The position numbers and the translations under genes were made by a program. This document shows positions 14,729 through 26,642 of a stretch of 64,000 nt of DNA, piece after piece. The notes below the pieces were generated by a model. The model saw only the letters and a program-made list of their open reading frames with translations. It did not search any database and was not told where the DNA came from. Numbering within the stretch: position 1 is the first letter of the stretch; the number at the start of each line of letters is the position of its first letter. This DNA comes from Filobasidium wieringae (taxonomy: Eukaryota; Basidiomycota; Tremellomycetes; Filobasidiales; Filobasidiaceae): contig BCIV01000006.1 in assembly GCA_001600055.1 (NCBI GenBank), positions 806,001 through 870,000 on the forward strand, in the 5' to 3' direction.

Positions 14729-17700
14729 TCATGGCAATGGCCATCCTCCACCGCCGTATAACCCGCCCATCTCCTTCCGCCGTCCAATGCCCATTTGAGA
14801 ACCGAGCGATGGGGGAGGCTTCCTATCGCCGTTAGCCAAGGAAGCAGACTGCGGTCCGGCAGATTTCTCTCGCTCGACCTTTTCTTTATCGATCCTCGCC
14901 TTTTCCATTTCTTTCTCCCTTTCCTTTTCTCGTTCCCGGATGTTCTTCTCGCGGGTAAACGAATCCCACTCGCTCATCCTAAGCAGACCAAGTCCGCCGG
15001 CATATGGACTTCCATAGCCTCCTAGAAGACCACCACCTCCAAAACCGAGACCGCCACCGTACCCGGTTCTTCGACCAGCGAGAAGATCCCGCTCGCGAAG
15101 TTGACGAGCTCGTATAGCCTCGTCTTCCTTAGAAGCAGCCGCCGCGGCCGCTGCTGCTGCAGCAGCAGTTGACGAGTTTGAAGTTCCATTCGAGTGCTGA
15201 GAAACAGGCCGGCTGGTAGTAGTTTGCTCAGTGAGCTTTTCGTTCAGCTGGCTGAGCAGCTTGTCCGTCTTGGCGAGACGCTCCTCTAGCCATTTCTTGC
15301 CTTCCAGAAGGGAATCCCGATGATCTTGGAGTTCCTTTCTCGTCAGCGAGTTAGCTGCCGGATTTGAGGAGCTGGCGGCTGCGGAGGGTTGCGAAACCAA
15401 AGGGTTGACCCAACCGCTCGGTCGGTTTTGAGCGCCTTGTCCGACTGCATCTTTTCGATCTCCCGTGCGGCCGTATCCGTATCGATCGTGCTCAAACAAC
15501 CCGCCATACTTGAAAGGCGATGCACGAGCGCCAGAACCAGCCGATCCGTAAGGGCCGAACATCCCTCCTTGCCTACCGGCTCCTGCCTCAGATGCCAAAC
15601 CTGGTGCTCTGGCAGATGGGTCTCCACCAAGGATAGTGGATGGCAACCCCAACGCTCGCCTCTCTCGCTCTCTCTCAATCTCTTTCGCACGCTCCTTCTC
15701 CAAGTCACGTTCACGAACGCGCTGATCCTCTTCCAATATACGCTGACGTCTCAGACTCTGCATTTCACGTTCCTTTTCGATATCGACGTCCCGCGCCAAG
15801 AGCGCTCTTTCCCGATTATCTCTTGGCACTGATTGCTGAGCGTGTCGAGCGATAAGACTCGAAGCAGATGCTCCTCCATACATGGAGTTATAAGCAGAGT
15901 GTGAATTGGGACTGAGGGCTCTTCGTTTTGGTGAACCGGTATCAGGCGTTCGAGCTCCAGAAGATTGAACGTCTTCTATACTCTTACGCTTCATACCCCG
16001 CATGTCAAGAGGTTGCAGGGAAGGGTCAAGGTTGGAATTGGAACTTCTTGGTCGTTCTGGGGCATTCGCAGCAGCCGAATTCGGTGCGGACCGACTGTTA
16101 GGTCCGATCGATAGCAAGGTTTCAGCAGCAAGCTGATGGGCCGCCTGAGTGGTCGCATGGTCGTCGTGTAGAGTCAGCGAACTTGCGGCGACGTGACGTG
16201 TACGCAGTGGTCCACGTACTCCTTCTTGTGCAGCTCTTTCAGCTTCGTCTTGATCCATGTCGACGTCACCTTGTATTCCACCTCGCGATGCCGTAGACTC
16301 TGATGGAGAGGGAGCGTTGTTGCTAGCTGCCTTGGAAGCGGCCAGGGCAGCAGCCTTTTCTGCGTTCGTCCTCCTGTGTCGTTTAGGCTTAAGAGCAGGC
16401 GTTCCCGTCAACTTAGAATCGACCGGTGTGACGGGTCCGCTGATCATCTCCTCAGCCGGTAGATCGCCGCCAGGTCCAGCGGATCCTCGAGCGGATACAG
16501 CCGGAACTCTTTTTCTTCGTTTGATCACTGTCTTTTTCATCGCGACTGGTCTTGGTACACCGTGTAACTTGTGATATAGACCTGTTTGAGCGAGTCGTCT
16601 CTTAATCAATTATCTGCACCTATACCTGATTGGGTGAAATGAGACTCACCACAAGCATTACACTGCGGTCGGCCGGCCTCGTCACGTCTCCAAAGAGGAG
16701 TGGTACTCGTTCCGCAGTTTCTACAGCTCATCCCAACCGGTACAGCTCCATTTGCAGGCGAAACCAAGGGCAACGTTGTGGTTCCTGCTTGAGGACTTGC
16801 GACGCTCTCACTCCTCTCCCTGATGGAAGCTGGACGACGACTGTTTCCGTCGGGAGAAGCAGTCGACATCGATCGATCGCCTGCTACGTTCGAACATCCT
16901 TCGGTTAGTATCCACAAGTAGAGCTACAATGATAAACATCCGGCTCACCTTCCTCTTCGTCACTATACCCTCCATTCCGGCTTACAGGTGAACGTACCGG
17001 CTGTCCAGCCCCATACCCTCTTTGTGCATGACTCGCCGCGATTAGAGGGTTATAACCGGGCTCGACATCCATTCCCGAATGATGCGCATGCCCATTGTTT
17101 GATGCATAGTGGTGATGTCCTGCAGCCCCATTCGCCCCTTGCCCAGGATACCGGCTCTGTGTGCTCGTCTCCATTCTGGAACGGGAGGGAGCATGAACAG
17201 GAGCAGATTCGACCGTCTTGCTCGAACTGTTATTGTAAGTCGGACAACCTTCGCACCCTGATTTTCCTCCTGTTCCATTACACCTTCCATCCCCCGGACA
17301 GCTCCCTACAACTGGAGGAGAGTCCGGTCGAGGTAAATGGGAGGCGGAAGGTAAACCGCCTTTCCCTCCACCCAACGGAGTGGTCGAATAAGCCCTATCA
17401 ATCCCGCTAATGGATCGTTGAGACATGGATGACGCAGGTTGTGGTAACAACAGGTGAGACCCGGTGACGGATCCTGAATGAGTCCTATCCCTATTCCGTG
17501 CAGGAAGCAGGACGGTCCCATGCGGCGTGACCCTTCCTCCATTCCTCGAATCAACCGGTGAACCTCTTCTGACCGAATCCTCCTCTCCTCTTCTGATCAC
17601 CCGATCCTCCGCTGCCTCATCGTCCTCCAATTCATCCTCCCTCGCTCCTGGGGATTGAGGTGGGGATCCTTCTCCATCCACATAAGTCCCACGGGAAGTG

Positions 17701-18204
17701 GAGATGGGATGATGATATCCCGACAACAAGTTCGTTCTCCCGCTGTTCGGTGCGCCCAAAGGCTTGGCGGTAGGATAAGGGGAGGAGGAGGCGGAAGGTA
17801 GAGTCGACGCTGTTCGGTGGGGAGAGACGGTATGCGATGGGTGTGAGAGTTGATGGATGGAGGAAGGTCGATGTGATCGAGGAGAAGGTTGATTCGACGA
17901 CGGGAAGAAGGAAGATCTTGCTGATTTATCTGTTAAAGTATCAAGCCACAAGAACGGAACGGGTGATTAGATAACGGTGAAAACATCTCCGCCTTTAAAG
18001 GCTGAAAAGACTAGACTGACCATATCCATTAACCGACCTCATCTCCTCTCTGGAAGCATGATCTGCCCTCGAGATCCTCTCACCCACTTCACCTGCAGAC
18101 TCTCTCACGGAATCTGCCCGTCTGCCTGTAACTTGATCTTCCTTGTGATTGGTAACAGGCGCAGACTCGATCTCACGCTTGACGAGATCGGGACTATCCA
18201 CCAT
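14729..18204 (-). CDS. CIR1: GATA-type iron-responsive regulator (Cir1/Urbs1/SreA/Fep1 family)
   Basis: Nuclear transcription factor of the fungal iron-repressor family; in Cryptococcus, Cir1 controls iron uptake, capsule and other traits. Exons 18204-18021, 17929-16949, 16898-16650, 16581-14729 give 1088 residues from the ATG at 18204. Two diagnostic elements are visible. The first is the iron-sensing Cys block [12 protein letters not shown]...CEGCPTYNN near residue 275, flanked by Ser/Pro-rich sequence. The second is one GATA finger, [16 protein letters not shown]...[12 protein letters not shown], near residues 444-475, with a basic tail [10 protein letters not shown]. Only one finger is present, as in Cir1 and unlike the two-finger SreA and Urbs1. 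The third intron, inside the finger, keeps frame. A polyalanine run and a coiled coil ([20 protein letters not shown]) follow. The protein may start further upstream, because the frame stays open to a TAA at 18351. Confidence 0.93.
16650..16735 (-). other. GATA zinc finger, N-terminal half (exon 3 of CIR1)
   Basis: Encodes CRNCG through CNACG: two CX2C knuckles with 17 residues between them, the type IVb spacing of fungal GATA factors. The donor after CNAC-G at 16650/16649 splits a Gly codon, and the finger continues [16 protein letters not shown] in the next exon. Confidence 0.9.
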
Positions 18205-20779
18205 TTTCTCTACCAGATCTAGTTTTCCTCCTTGACCTAATTGTCTTCTTCTATGTATGGGCGTGATCGGTCGAGAGAACGGGTGGGAAGAGAGATCGTG
18301 ACCGTTTCGGTGGAATGGTCTCGAGGTATTTGACGATCGATAATTGGTTTATCGTTCTCGCTCGCGCTTTCTTTCCAATCTAATCTCTCCGCGAAAACCA
18401 GAATGTCCAGATTTTTCCTTTTCGAGGCGCTCGAGGCGGGTTGATGATCGGCCTGGCTTCTGAGAGGGTATGAGGTTGATTCGGAGAGATAGTCTTGCTA
18501 ACGACTGATCAGAGCGATAGTCTTTTCCGAAGCGTGATTATGAATAGTACGAGTGGACGAGGTGGAGACGGTTTGACGATGATCGAACAGCGTGGGATCT
18601 CTCGCTCGACGGGTGCTATATCTACTATGTCAACGACGTGGAGATCAGGATACGCCGGTTGTTGATTAGATATGGAAGACTCTCGGTGTTGACGATCGAC
18701 TAGATGGTATCCGAGTGGTAATGGAAGGTGGAAGATGGAGGTGTGAGGATGATCTGTATCAGCTAGGTGAGTGCCGTGTGCGGACAACGACACCCCTGGC
18801 TGCTGTTGCTGTCCCTGCTGATAGCGATACGAACGATGCCGTAGGCGATAAAAAAAAAGCGGGCACGAGCACGACGCGGAACGATAGCAAAGCGAAAGAG
18901 CCAAAGGCAGACACGCGCAAGCCGGCACAGTAAGATACACGTCGCCCCCCCCCCCCTTCGCTCTGACTGTGATGACAGATCAACCATAGATGAGAGGGAT
19001 TCGGACAGATACGAACGCCGGACAGGCACGTCGCATACATTGCGTCTCACCCTGACTGCGAGCTCGACCACTTGCCAAGAGATGATGGTCCTGCTATCAC
19101 TCCGACCATGCCACCCGTTGCCAGCCTCACGACTCTGGCCCGAAAACGATCCACATCAAACCTATGACGAACGGCAGCCCATGCTTTTATTATGATCTAC
19201 ACGATCCGTCATCACGATCGACCCGGTCACCGGTGAGTGAGCGTCGCGTATACGGAGATGGCCGCGCCCCTGTCAAAAGGCGAGAAACGAGCCGAATGAC
19301 TTTTGAACCTGCGCCTAGGCGATGCCAGGAAAAACTACCGATACGCACGGACGGCAACATACCAGGACGGGATCAACAATCCGCCTTCGGATTCCGCCTT
19401 CCTTCCTTGTCTGGCACTTTCCACTGGGCCACTGGATTCGGACATCTGATCGCTTTTCATTTATCTTCCACTGGATTCGGACATCGATCCGAAGGCTTGT
19501 TTCAGGTCGTCGCAGCGCGAAACGTTATCAGCCTAGATCTAAGGGATTGCCTTCATTCGCGATATCCTGATGCTCGTGGATCTCATTTGTACCCGTAAAA
19601 CAGATCAACATATATCTCCCGGTTTACATGTGAGATCTCTATAGATTCTCTGGTCTGCACTGCCACATTATGCGAACCTCTCAATGAGACATTGCTACAA
19701 CTTCGCTCAGATCATTTGCGAGTGTTTGACTGTCCATAACTTGAAATGATGTTCGACAGATAGACACGGCTCGAGGATGTTAACAAGACGAACAGATTAC
19801 AAGTATTTTGCTTCGAGCTGCCTGCATCGGAAGAAGGCAGTAACTCGTGCATCGATGATTTGGTCATTCTCGTAAATCACAGTGACGATTCTTTATATGC
19901 TGACCCACTGCGTTGCCATTGCAATAAGTCAAGGAGAGTCATAAATTGTCAACCTTTCAAGCGACCGCACTAGACCGTCTACGATCTTGGTGACTGGCCA
20001 TGGTATCCTTCTAACACGATAAGATACAAGTAGACCGACTTGGCATTCGGCTTTGCCGCTCAAAAAATTACCCGGGACTCATCGAATGGTTGAAAAATTC
20101 TAGTACAGAAATCGCAAGATGATATCTCGTAGCGAACGCTCGGACTCTCTTACATACAAACAAGCAAGCTATACGGGAGTGCGCTTCTAATTCAGGTTTA
20201 TGAGATGCAGCAGCGAGCAGTAGGTGGCGATGCTACTACTACTGTAAGCTCGAACATGTCGGGTGCTCGAGACACGTCCCAACAATATAAATGATTAACG
20301 GTGCCGGTATGCATAGCACTGAAGTTCACTATCTTCCCCTTGGTCTGTGATCGCTAGCGTTGTTCCATGGATTTGCGTGCTGAAAATGAGAGCCCACGCT
20401 CGGGAATGGCATCAAAAGGTTGCCCAGCACCTTTCTGCGTTGGATAGGTAATGCATCGAGCCCTTCGATACAATCTCGATCATCGACAATCAAGGTCATC
20501 GGTAGATTTACCGAGCAACAGCAATGGTGCTACAAAGATCTTTCAGCCTTACTTCGAAGTCGAAGTTCAGTTTTATGACTATAGCCGACTAGTCAGATGG
20601 GACGTTCGCCATCTGCATCCGGATCGGAAGTATATTCGAACTCTCGAATATTTCGGTGAAGAGAAGATCAGAGCTGTAAGCTGTAACTCTTTTCCCTTCC
20701 AGCAGTCTCTAAGATCTCTACTTCCTACAATCTACTCATACACACCTGCAAGAGCTACGTATTCTCTTCTTGCACCATC
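18205..20779. other. Long gene-poor region upstream of CIR1 and BMT6
   Basis: About 2.6 kb lies between the CIR1 ATG and the divergent BMT6 ATG. The CIR1-proximal part (18205-18650, minus strand) has several open frames with protein-like composition and may hold a longer CIR1 N-terminus or a spliced 5' leader. A poly-C run sits near 18945-18957. An 18-bp direct repeat is at 19429-19446 and 19468-19485. The remainder to 20440 shows no coding signal in any frame. The length suggests a large regulatory region for CIR1. Confidence 0.5.
19429..19485. repeat. 18-bp direct repeat pair
   Basis: CCACTGGATTCGGACATC occurs at 19429-19446 and again, identical, at 19468-19485. The centres are 39 bp apart, in non-coding DNA. 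Confidence 0.9.
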
Positions 20780-21913
20780 ATGCCGCCCAAACAACGCCAA
20801 AAGAAATTACACCATCCTCCCTCAAAAGCTCAACCAGCTTCATACGTTCCTCCCACCAAACTTGCTCCTCTTCCCATCGAAACCTTGATCCTCACAACCA
20901 TAACTGCAGCTATCACATCGACTCTTAGTAACTCCGCCTTGCCTACTATCATCCAGAATATCAAGTCATTCTTGTACGACAAGCAGTTCCTCAAGGTTTT
21001 TGAGGATGAGAGCGTTCTGGATGCCTATGCGGCACGATGGGTTCCCAGTCGAGCTTTAGCATTCAGGGAAATCATAGGGGGCTCAGAGTACCTCACGAGA
21101 GTGTTAGAAGGAAGAAAAGCGGGAGGTGCGGATAAAGGCAAGAGCAAAGAGGTCGAGGTTGAGGAGTCGGATCGTACGAGGGTGGTTTGTCTCGGTGGAG
21201 GAGCAGGGTCGGAGCTGCTGGCCTTGGCGGCATTGGTCTCTCCCCAGAACTCCGTTCCAGCTGGGGAACCTATTCCCAGAAAGCCGGAAGATGACGATGA
21301 GGAAGCAGAACCAATCCAAGTCGCTACTGCATATCCTACGTGCGACATTCACTTAGTCGATCTCGGTCCTTACCAATCCTTACTCGCTAAATTCACCACG
21401 GCACTGCACGAACATATGCCAACGACCCGATTCACTCAAACGTTTCATCAAGCCGATATACTTTCTCCCTCCGAACTTGACCTGTTCGAAACTTTGATTC
21501 CGAAGGACTCGTCCTCACCTACAATCATTACCCTGCTCTACACCTTGACGGAACTGTTCATACAGTCCCGTCCCGCTACAATCAACCTCTTGACCAGAAT
21601 AACCCGTAATTCACCCAAAGGGACTCTCTTCCTGGTAGTCGATTCGGCCAACGAAGAGGCAAGCGCTTTGGGCGTTGGGAAAGAGGGAAGGAGTTATTCA
21701 TTAGGACTGGTCCTCGATGGAGTCCTTTCGAACCCCGCATCATCCTTATCCCAATCCTTCGCTACGGGACAAGAGGGACCGAAACGTGGCGCTTGGAGGT
21801 GTTTGGAAGAGGAAGAGAGTAAATGGTTCAGGCTTAAACTCGGGTTACAGGATCAATACCCGGTCAAGCTGGAGAATAGTAGATACTGGTCGAGGTTGTA
21901 TAGGCGAGAATGA
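20780..21913 (+). CDS. BMT6: 25S rRNA uridine-N3 methyltransferase, Bmt6-like
   Basis: Single-exon gene of 377 residues from ATG 20780 to TGA. It matches what I know of the Bmt6 family, nucleolar AdoMet enzymes that in yeast make m3U2843 of 25S rRNA. Features: a basic start MPPKQRQKKLHHPP; an N-terminal helical region with FLKVFEDESVLDAYAARWVPSRAL; the Rossmann motif I VVCLGGGAGSELLALAAL near residue 135; an acidic insert of the PEDDDEEAEPIQ type; motif II with CDIHLVDLGPY; and a late TLLYTLTELF strand/helix. The frame is intact and intron-free, unlike most neighbours. Convergent with the PP2C gene, only 88 bases between stops. The exact modified base is inferred from the family. Confidence 0.82.
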   Translation: MPPKQRQKKLHHPPSKAQPASYVPPTKLAPLPIETLILTTITAAITSTLSNSALPTIIQNIKSFLYDKQFLKVFEDESVLDAYAARWVPSRALAFREIIGGSEYLTRVLEGRKAGGADKGKSKEVEVEESDRTRVVCLGGGAGSELLALAALVSPQNSVPAGEPIPRKPEDDDEEAEPIQVATAYPTCDIHLVDLGPYQSLLAKFTTALHEHMPTTRFTQTFHQADILSPSELDLFETLIPKDSSSPTIITLLYTLTELFIQSRPATINLLTRITRNSPKGTLFLVVDSANEEASALGVGKEGRSYSLGLVLDGVLSNPASSLSQSFATGQEGPKRGAWRCLEEEESKWFRLKLGLQDQYPVKLENSRYWSRLYRRE

Positions 21914-22001
21914 GTACCTCCTTGTTGATCCATATACCAAGTCAAACTCCCTTTCATCATGCGTTGTCGCCGACCCATACACTTCCATCCATGCGCCGAT
22001 A

Positions 22002-23816
22002 TCACATCCTCTGCATCCTCGTGCTCAACGAACTAACCTTCTTCTTCCTATACTCTCTCCTGGCCTCCGTCTCGTCCACACCCCCGACGTTCCCCCATCC
22101 AGCAAGCGGGACCACGAGAACACTAGCATTATCCTCTGCCCCCAGATCTTCCGCGAAATCTATTATCGCTTGAGCCGCTCGGGACGGGTCGAAAGCGTTC
22201 CGAGCTAGATCGATGATCTCTTGGTTGGAGATTAGGGAAGAGACGCCGTCCGTCACGAAGACCATGTACGCGTAGTCATCGCCTGTGAGGGAATGAAGTG
22301 TCGTCAATTACGAGTCGTCTTGGGATCAGATGAGACGGGTGCGACTGACCATTGATCATACGATGTTTCACTTCCGGCTCTCCCGTTACCCCCAGAGGCT
22401 TGAATTCTCCGTCCCCAAAACTACAGCAAGAATCACCATCAGCACACGTTTTTCCGCACAAATCGAGATGAGCATACCTTCTCGTGTTCTCCACCGCTCC
22501 CATCCACCTAAGCCCCGAATCCAGACCATCTGAACTCAGCCAAAATTTCCCACGCCCCATGTCCCCCTAATCTCGAGGTACTTACCGGCTCTCACCGAAA
22601 CTATCCGTCACTGTTCCCGCACCCAACCGTCTCAACCTGGAAGCCTCTATCCGGGTATCTGCGTGATGTTTCTCCGTCAATGGTTCTACTTTCCCTGTAT
22701 GCTTATTACAGAGTAAGATCAGGGTGTCCCTGAAAAAGGAGAATGGAAGGTTGAGTTTCGTAAGAAAGAAGGAAGAAAGTGCAGGTCTCGTATTCACCCT
22801 AATTGTGCGGTAGTAAGGCTTATTTTCTTGGCAACGAAGAAGGGCTGAATGGGTTCGTCTAACGATTGAATTAGAGCGATGGAAGCGGTCGAGCCACAGC
22901 GTCTCGTATCTTCCCTCGATAAAAGCAATTGATCCGCCTGTTTCCCGCCATGCAAGTGAGATTATCAACACACTCGTCTAATACTAATCCAATAAGGCGA
23001 AATGAAACGGGCCAACCAAGACTTACGGTGAGAAAAGCGAGCGTGACCCTTTCCTCCAAGCTCAACCTCTCCCTTAGAGCGGGATGTCCTACCCATTCCC
23101 TCAAGACCCCTCCTCGAAACCTCTTGAAGTAACCCCCGATCTTACGGTGGAAGAGGACCGTATCGTCAATTCCGGATTTATCCACCTCTTCTATCATCCC
23201 GTGTAACCTGTTATGCAAGTGATCGGAGACGTGTTGACCCCCATGTCCGTCGAAGATTGCGAAATACGATACTTGGCCGGATAGAGGGGGAGAGGTGGGG
23301 GAGAAGCTTTTAGAGTTGGAACTCGAGCTTGCACTGGGATTGGAATTGGGATTGGAGGGTTTGGGAGCGGGTTGTGAGGAGGATGAAGACGGGTTCCAGG
23401 TCACATCGTGGTTCTTCAAGGAGAGAGATAATTCTTCCGGACATAAGGATAATGTATGGACGGATGTGCGGTCTTCTTGGTACCTAGCAGAGTGGTTCGT
23501 TACGATCAATCGACTTGGACGGTTGTTGCTTCGTCGTCGTGAATGAGCGACTCACTGTCTGGTTCCTCTTGAAGAAACCCGCCCAATGATCTTCCTCGAA
23601 GCTAGATCGACTTTGTATGTTTGACCTGAATCCCATAAATGAATTGAGTCAGCCGTTCGTCTTGCCGGATTCAAATTACCTGTCTGAAGACTGACCGTTC
23701 TGGGATTGTCCTTTGACATAATCATGAAACGAGCGGTGCGATGATGAAGCAGCAGGTTTCAAGGAAGAGACTCTGAGACGCTTGAACAATAGTGAGGGCA
23801 GAGGTGTGGTGGCCAT
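22002..23816 (-). CDS. PP2C-family Ser/Thr phosphatase, mitochondrial type (Ptc6-like)
   Basis: Metal-dependent protein phosphatase. It starts MATTPLPSLLFKRLRVSSLK at 23816, an Arg/Ser-rich, acid-free N-terminus that looks like a mitochondrial presequence, and ends STRMQRM. At least seven exons keep frame through introns at about 23697, 23558, 23028 and 22791, among others. Signatures in order: VSSRGTRQYQEDRTS (PP2C motif 1), a Ser/Pro-rich insert, YFAIFDGHGGQHVSDHL (metal-binding Asp and Gly), LLSREDTRRCGSTASIALI, GDTLILLC, EAWMGAVENTRR, FGDGEFKPLGV, DYAYMVFVTDGVSSLIS and GAEDNASVLVV (metal-binding Asp). The nearest type I know is Ptc6/Aup1. A specific substrate cannot be stated. Confidence 0.82.
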
Positions 23817-24431
23817 CTTTCGATGTACCTCTAGGTCGTAATAGGAGATTCGGAACAAGACTGTGTCGGAGTAGGATATCTAGAATGATGATGACATGGT
23901 TGTGCAACCGGAATGAACTCTGTTTGCGCGTGCAGGTGGGTATTCGTTCTTGATCGCGATATCCGTTGGTGCTTGGCACGATCGTATGAGTACGGTGCAG
24001 TTCGATTGAGTCAGTCCCAGTGCTATTGAGATACCATGGATACCATGAATACCATGAATACCATCGAGTCAGAGGACTCAGTGAATGTTCACCAGCCGCA
24101 AGTATGCTCACACATCCTGTCGACAAAGCTTATCCAAAGTCGTCATTATCAACGCTAAGTCTGATCACGTGATATCTCGGCATTGACCGATGAAGGCGTC
24201 TCTTCTTGCCGAATCTAAGCGCTCAATCGGATTTGGGAATGGAAATCAGAGAGAGATGACATATTGAAACGAGTCATTCTTCAGGTTCACACACATCGCA
24301 CACACTCGAGCGAGTGCGCAGCAGGGGTAGTGCTACTACTACGTCGTACCAGGCAGATACGTTGTACACCTCGTAGTCCCTGTACTCTTCATGCTACTCG
24401 CGTACAACTCGTACACCTACCGCCGCCAGAC
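23817..24431. promoter_or_regulatory. Divergent promoter, PP2C gene / MFS transporter
   Basis: About 615 bases. Contains the tandem 10-bp repeat listed separately and, near the MFS start, a GTA/CGT-rich stretch. No coding signal. Confidence 0.4.
24031..24065. repeat. Tandem 10-bp repeat
   Basis: The unit ATACCATGRA is repeated about 3.5 times head to tail in the PP2C/MFS intergenic region, with one G/A difference between units. It could be a set of protein-binding sites or a minisatellite. Confidence 0.8.
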
Positions 24432-26642
24432 ATGAGCGACCATCTCGCCATAACGCACGACGAGCATCAAGTAGCTCACTACGACGCAAACGCTACACGA
24501 CCGGAAGATCGAGTACGAGAAGCCTCTCCTTCTGAATTAGCCACCCCTTGTCATTCCTCCGATCGTACCATCACAGGGTTAGAACAGGATGTTCAAGGCG
24601 AAGAGAAAGAAAAGACTTTCAACCCGATCGATCGGGAAGGATTCCGTTATATCCCTCAACCAAGCAGCTCTACCATCTGGGTAGAATTCTCACCGAATTC
24701 TTCTAAAGATCCTCTCAACTATCGAACGGGCAAGAAATACTTTATCACCTGTATCGCCGCCTTCTTCACTTTGTGCACATCGTTCAATGCTTCGAGCTAT
24801 GCGATGGGGGAAGGATCGATGGAGAGGGATCTGAACGCTACAAGGACTCAGGCGGCGACTGGTTTGAGCTTGTTTGCTTGGGGGTTCGCGGTCTTTCCTG
24901 TGATCTTGGCACCGTTTTCGGAAGAGTGAGTGAAGCATTCAGCCATCGAATCGAAGCTCAGTATTGGCTGACCTGAACGTGAATGAACTGGAAGGTTCGG
25001 AAGAAGACCGCTCTACCTAGCCGCGGCCCTGATCTACTGGCTATTTAGTTTTCCACAAGCAAAGTGAGCTTTGACACCGGTCGCCTTCTACTTAATGCGA
25101 CTTACGAACTCTTCTCGCTCAGAGCAAGCTCAATAGCCATGGTCCTAGTCTTCCGCTTCTTACAGGGAGGAGCAGGATCGGTCGGTGCGACTCTCGTGGG
25201 AGGAAGTATAGCAGACGTATGGGCGGCTCACGAGCGCGGTGGGAAAATGGCAGGTCCGTCCATCCCCTATTTCCATATCCTTGTGCACGTATCATGCTCA
25301 CATAATCCGTTCATTAAACTTAGTATTCGCTTTGATGGCTGTAGGAGGAAGCTCCATCGCTCCCGTCATAACGAGTTGGGTGGAGGCGAACCCGAAACTG
25401 GAATGGAGATGGATCCAATGGATCCAAATCATTATCATCGCTGCTTATCTCCCGCTAGTCCCTTTCATGCCTGAAACACGGTCGACCGTTCTGTTGAGGA
25501 AACAAGCAAAGAAGATGAGAGGGTTGGTCGAACAGGGAAAGGGGATGGATGGGTTGGAGGGCATGGAAGGGTTACATCAGGGGGTGTTCAGAGCTAGGAG
25601 CGAGGAGGGGAAACCGAAATTGATCGATCTGATCAAAGTCAGCTTGATCAGGCCTCTCCGTACGTTTCATGGCTTTTTTCCGCTTGTCGGTTGTGACTAA
25701 CGAGCTATTCCCTGCTGCCTGCTCGTAATCTTCAGACTTACTGGCGACAGAACCAATCGTCATCTTCTTCACTCTATGGATCTCAGTAGCTTGGGCTGTA
25801 TTCTACGGTCTTACCCAATCCATCCCTTATGTCTTCAGGGAAACTTATGGGTTCTCGACCGGAAGGGTGGGGTTGGTTTATCTCGCTATGACGTGAGTCT
25901 CACGAGGTCTGCTTCGTTGTGGTTTTGATGTGGTTTCTTAGCTGACGTCCATGATATCGGGATTTCAGGATCGGTTGTGGATTAGGGTATCTGCTTAATT
26001 TCGTGCAAGAGCACATGTACAATACTCGGGTCAAGAAGAATGGAGCGGAGGCGAGGTTGTATGCCGGTACGAATCTCGCTTCGGTACTCAAGTGAGATCT
26101 GTCCGGCGGGGCTGATACAATGTCGTCTGTTTTTTCAGCTATGGTCGCTGGAGTTGCGTTCCCTGTGGGATGCTTCATCTATGCCTGGACGAGTGAGTCA
26201 TACAGAGCCGTGCTGGTCGTTACCAGAGTACTAATTACGACTCGTTTGTCTAGCCTTCGCCTCTATCACCTATGTAGCACCTTGCATCGGGATCGCGATC
26301 ATCTTAGGATCAGTCTACACCATCTACTTGGCATGTTTCAATTACCTCGCCGATTCGTATACTCTGTACGCTTCGAGCGCCTTGGCAGGACAATCTCTCG
26401 TTCGGAACCTTATCGGAGGGGCGTTCCCCATCTTCGCCAACGTCATGTATGAAAACCTCAATCCGAATTGGGCATCCACGCTTTTCGGATGTATTGGAGC
26501 GTTATTGGGGGCGGTACCGTTTGTCGCATTCTTTTATGGACCAAAAATTAGGTCGAGATCCAAATTCTCGAGACTGCTTGTCGAGGAGGAGGAAAGGTTA
26601 CAACGAGAGAAGCTGAAAGAGAATGAGAAGGAGATCGCATAG
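24432..26642 (+). CDS. MFS transporter, DHA1-type drug/polyamine:H+ antiporter
   Basis: Polytopic plasma-membrane transporter. ATG at 24432 (MSDHLAITHDEHQ) opens an acidic cytosolic N-terminus of about 85 residues; the frame then passes through short GT-AG introns to TAG at 26642. Twelve hydrophobic segments can be followed, from YFITCIAAFFTLCTSFNASSY to LFGCIGALLGAVPFVAFFYG. MFS signatures: APFSEEFGRRPLYL (motif A, completed across the first splice), VFRFLQGGAGSVGATLVGGSIADVW, and PETRSTVLLRKQAKKMR before the central loop. The order and the N-terminal NPLNW-like SSKDPLNYRTGKK place it in the DHA1/Tpo-Flu group. The C-terminal tail is charged (EEERLQREKLKENEKEIA). Substrate unknown. Confidence 0.87.

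Noticed and set aside
18509..18940. Minus-strand frame of 143 codons upstream of CIR1
   Set aside because: Starts with a Cys/Leu-rich odd peptide and ends without linking to CIR1; other frames in the same place look equally protein-like, so none is called.
19164..19598. Plus-strand frame of 144 codons
   Set aside because: It spans the 18-bp direct repeat and has no protein-like pattern or neighbours to splice to.
20451..20888. Plus-strand frame of 145 codons over the BMT6 start
   Set aside because: It overlaps the BMT6 5' end in another frame and has no family features; BMT6 is clearly the real gene.
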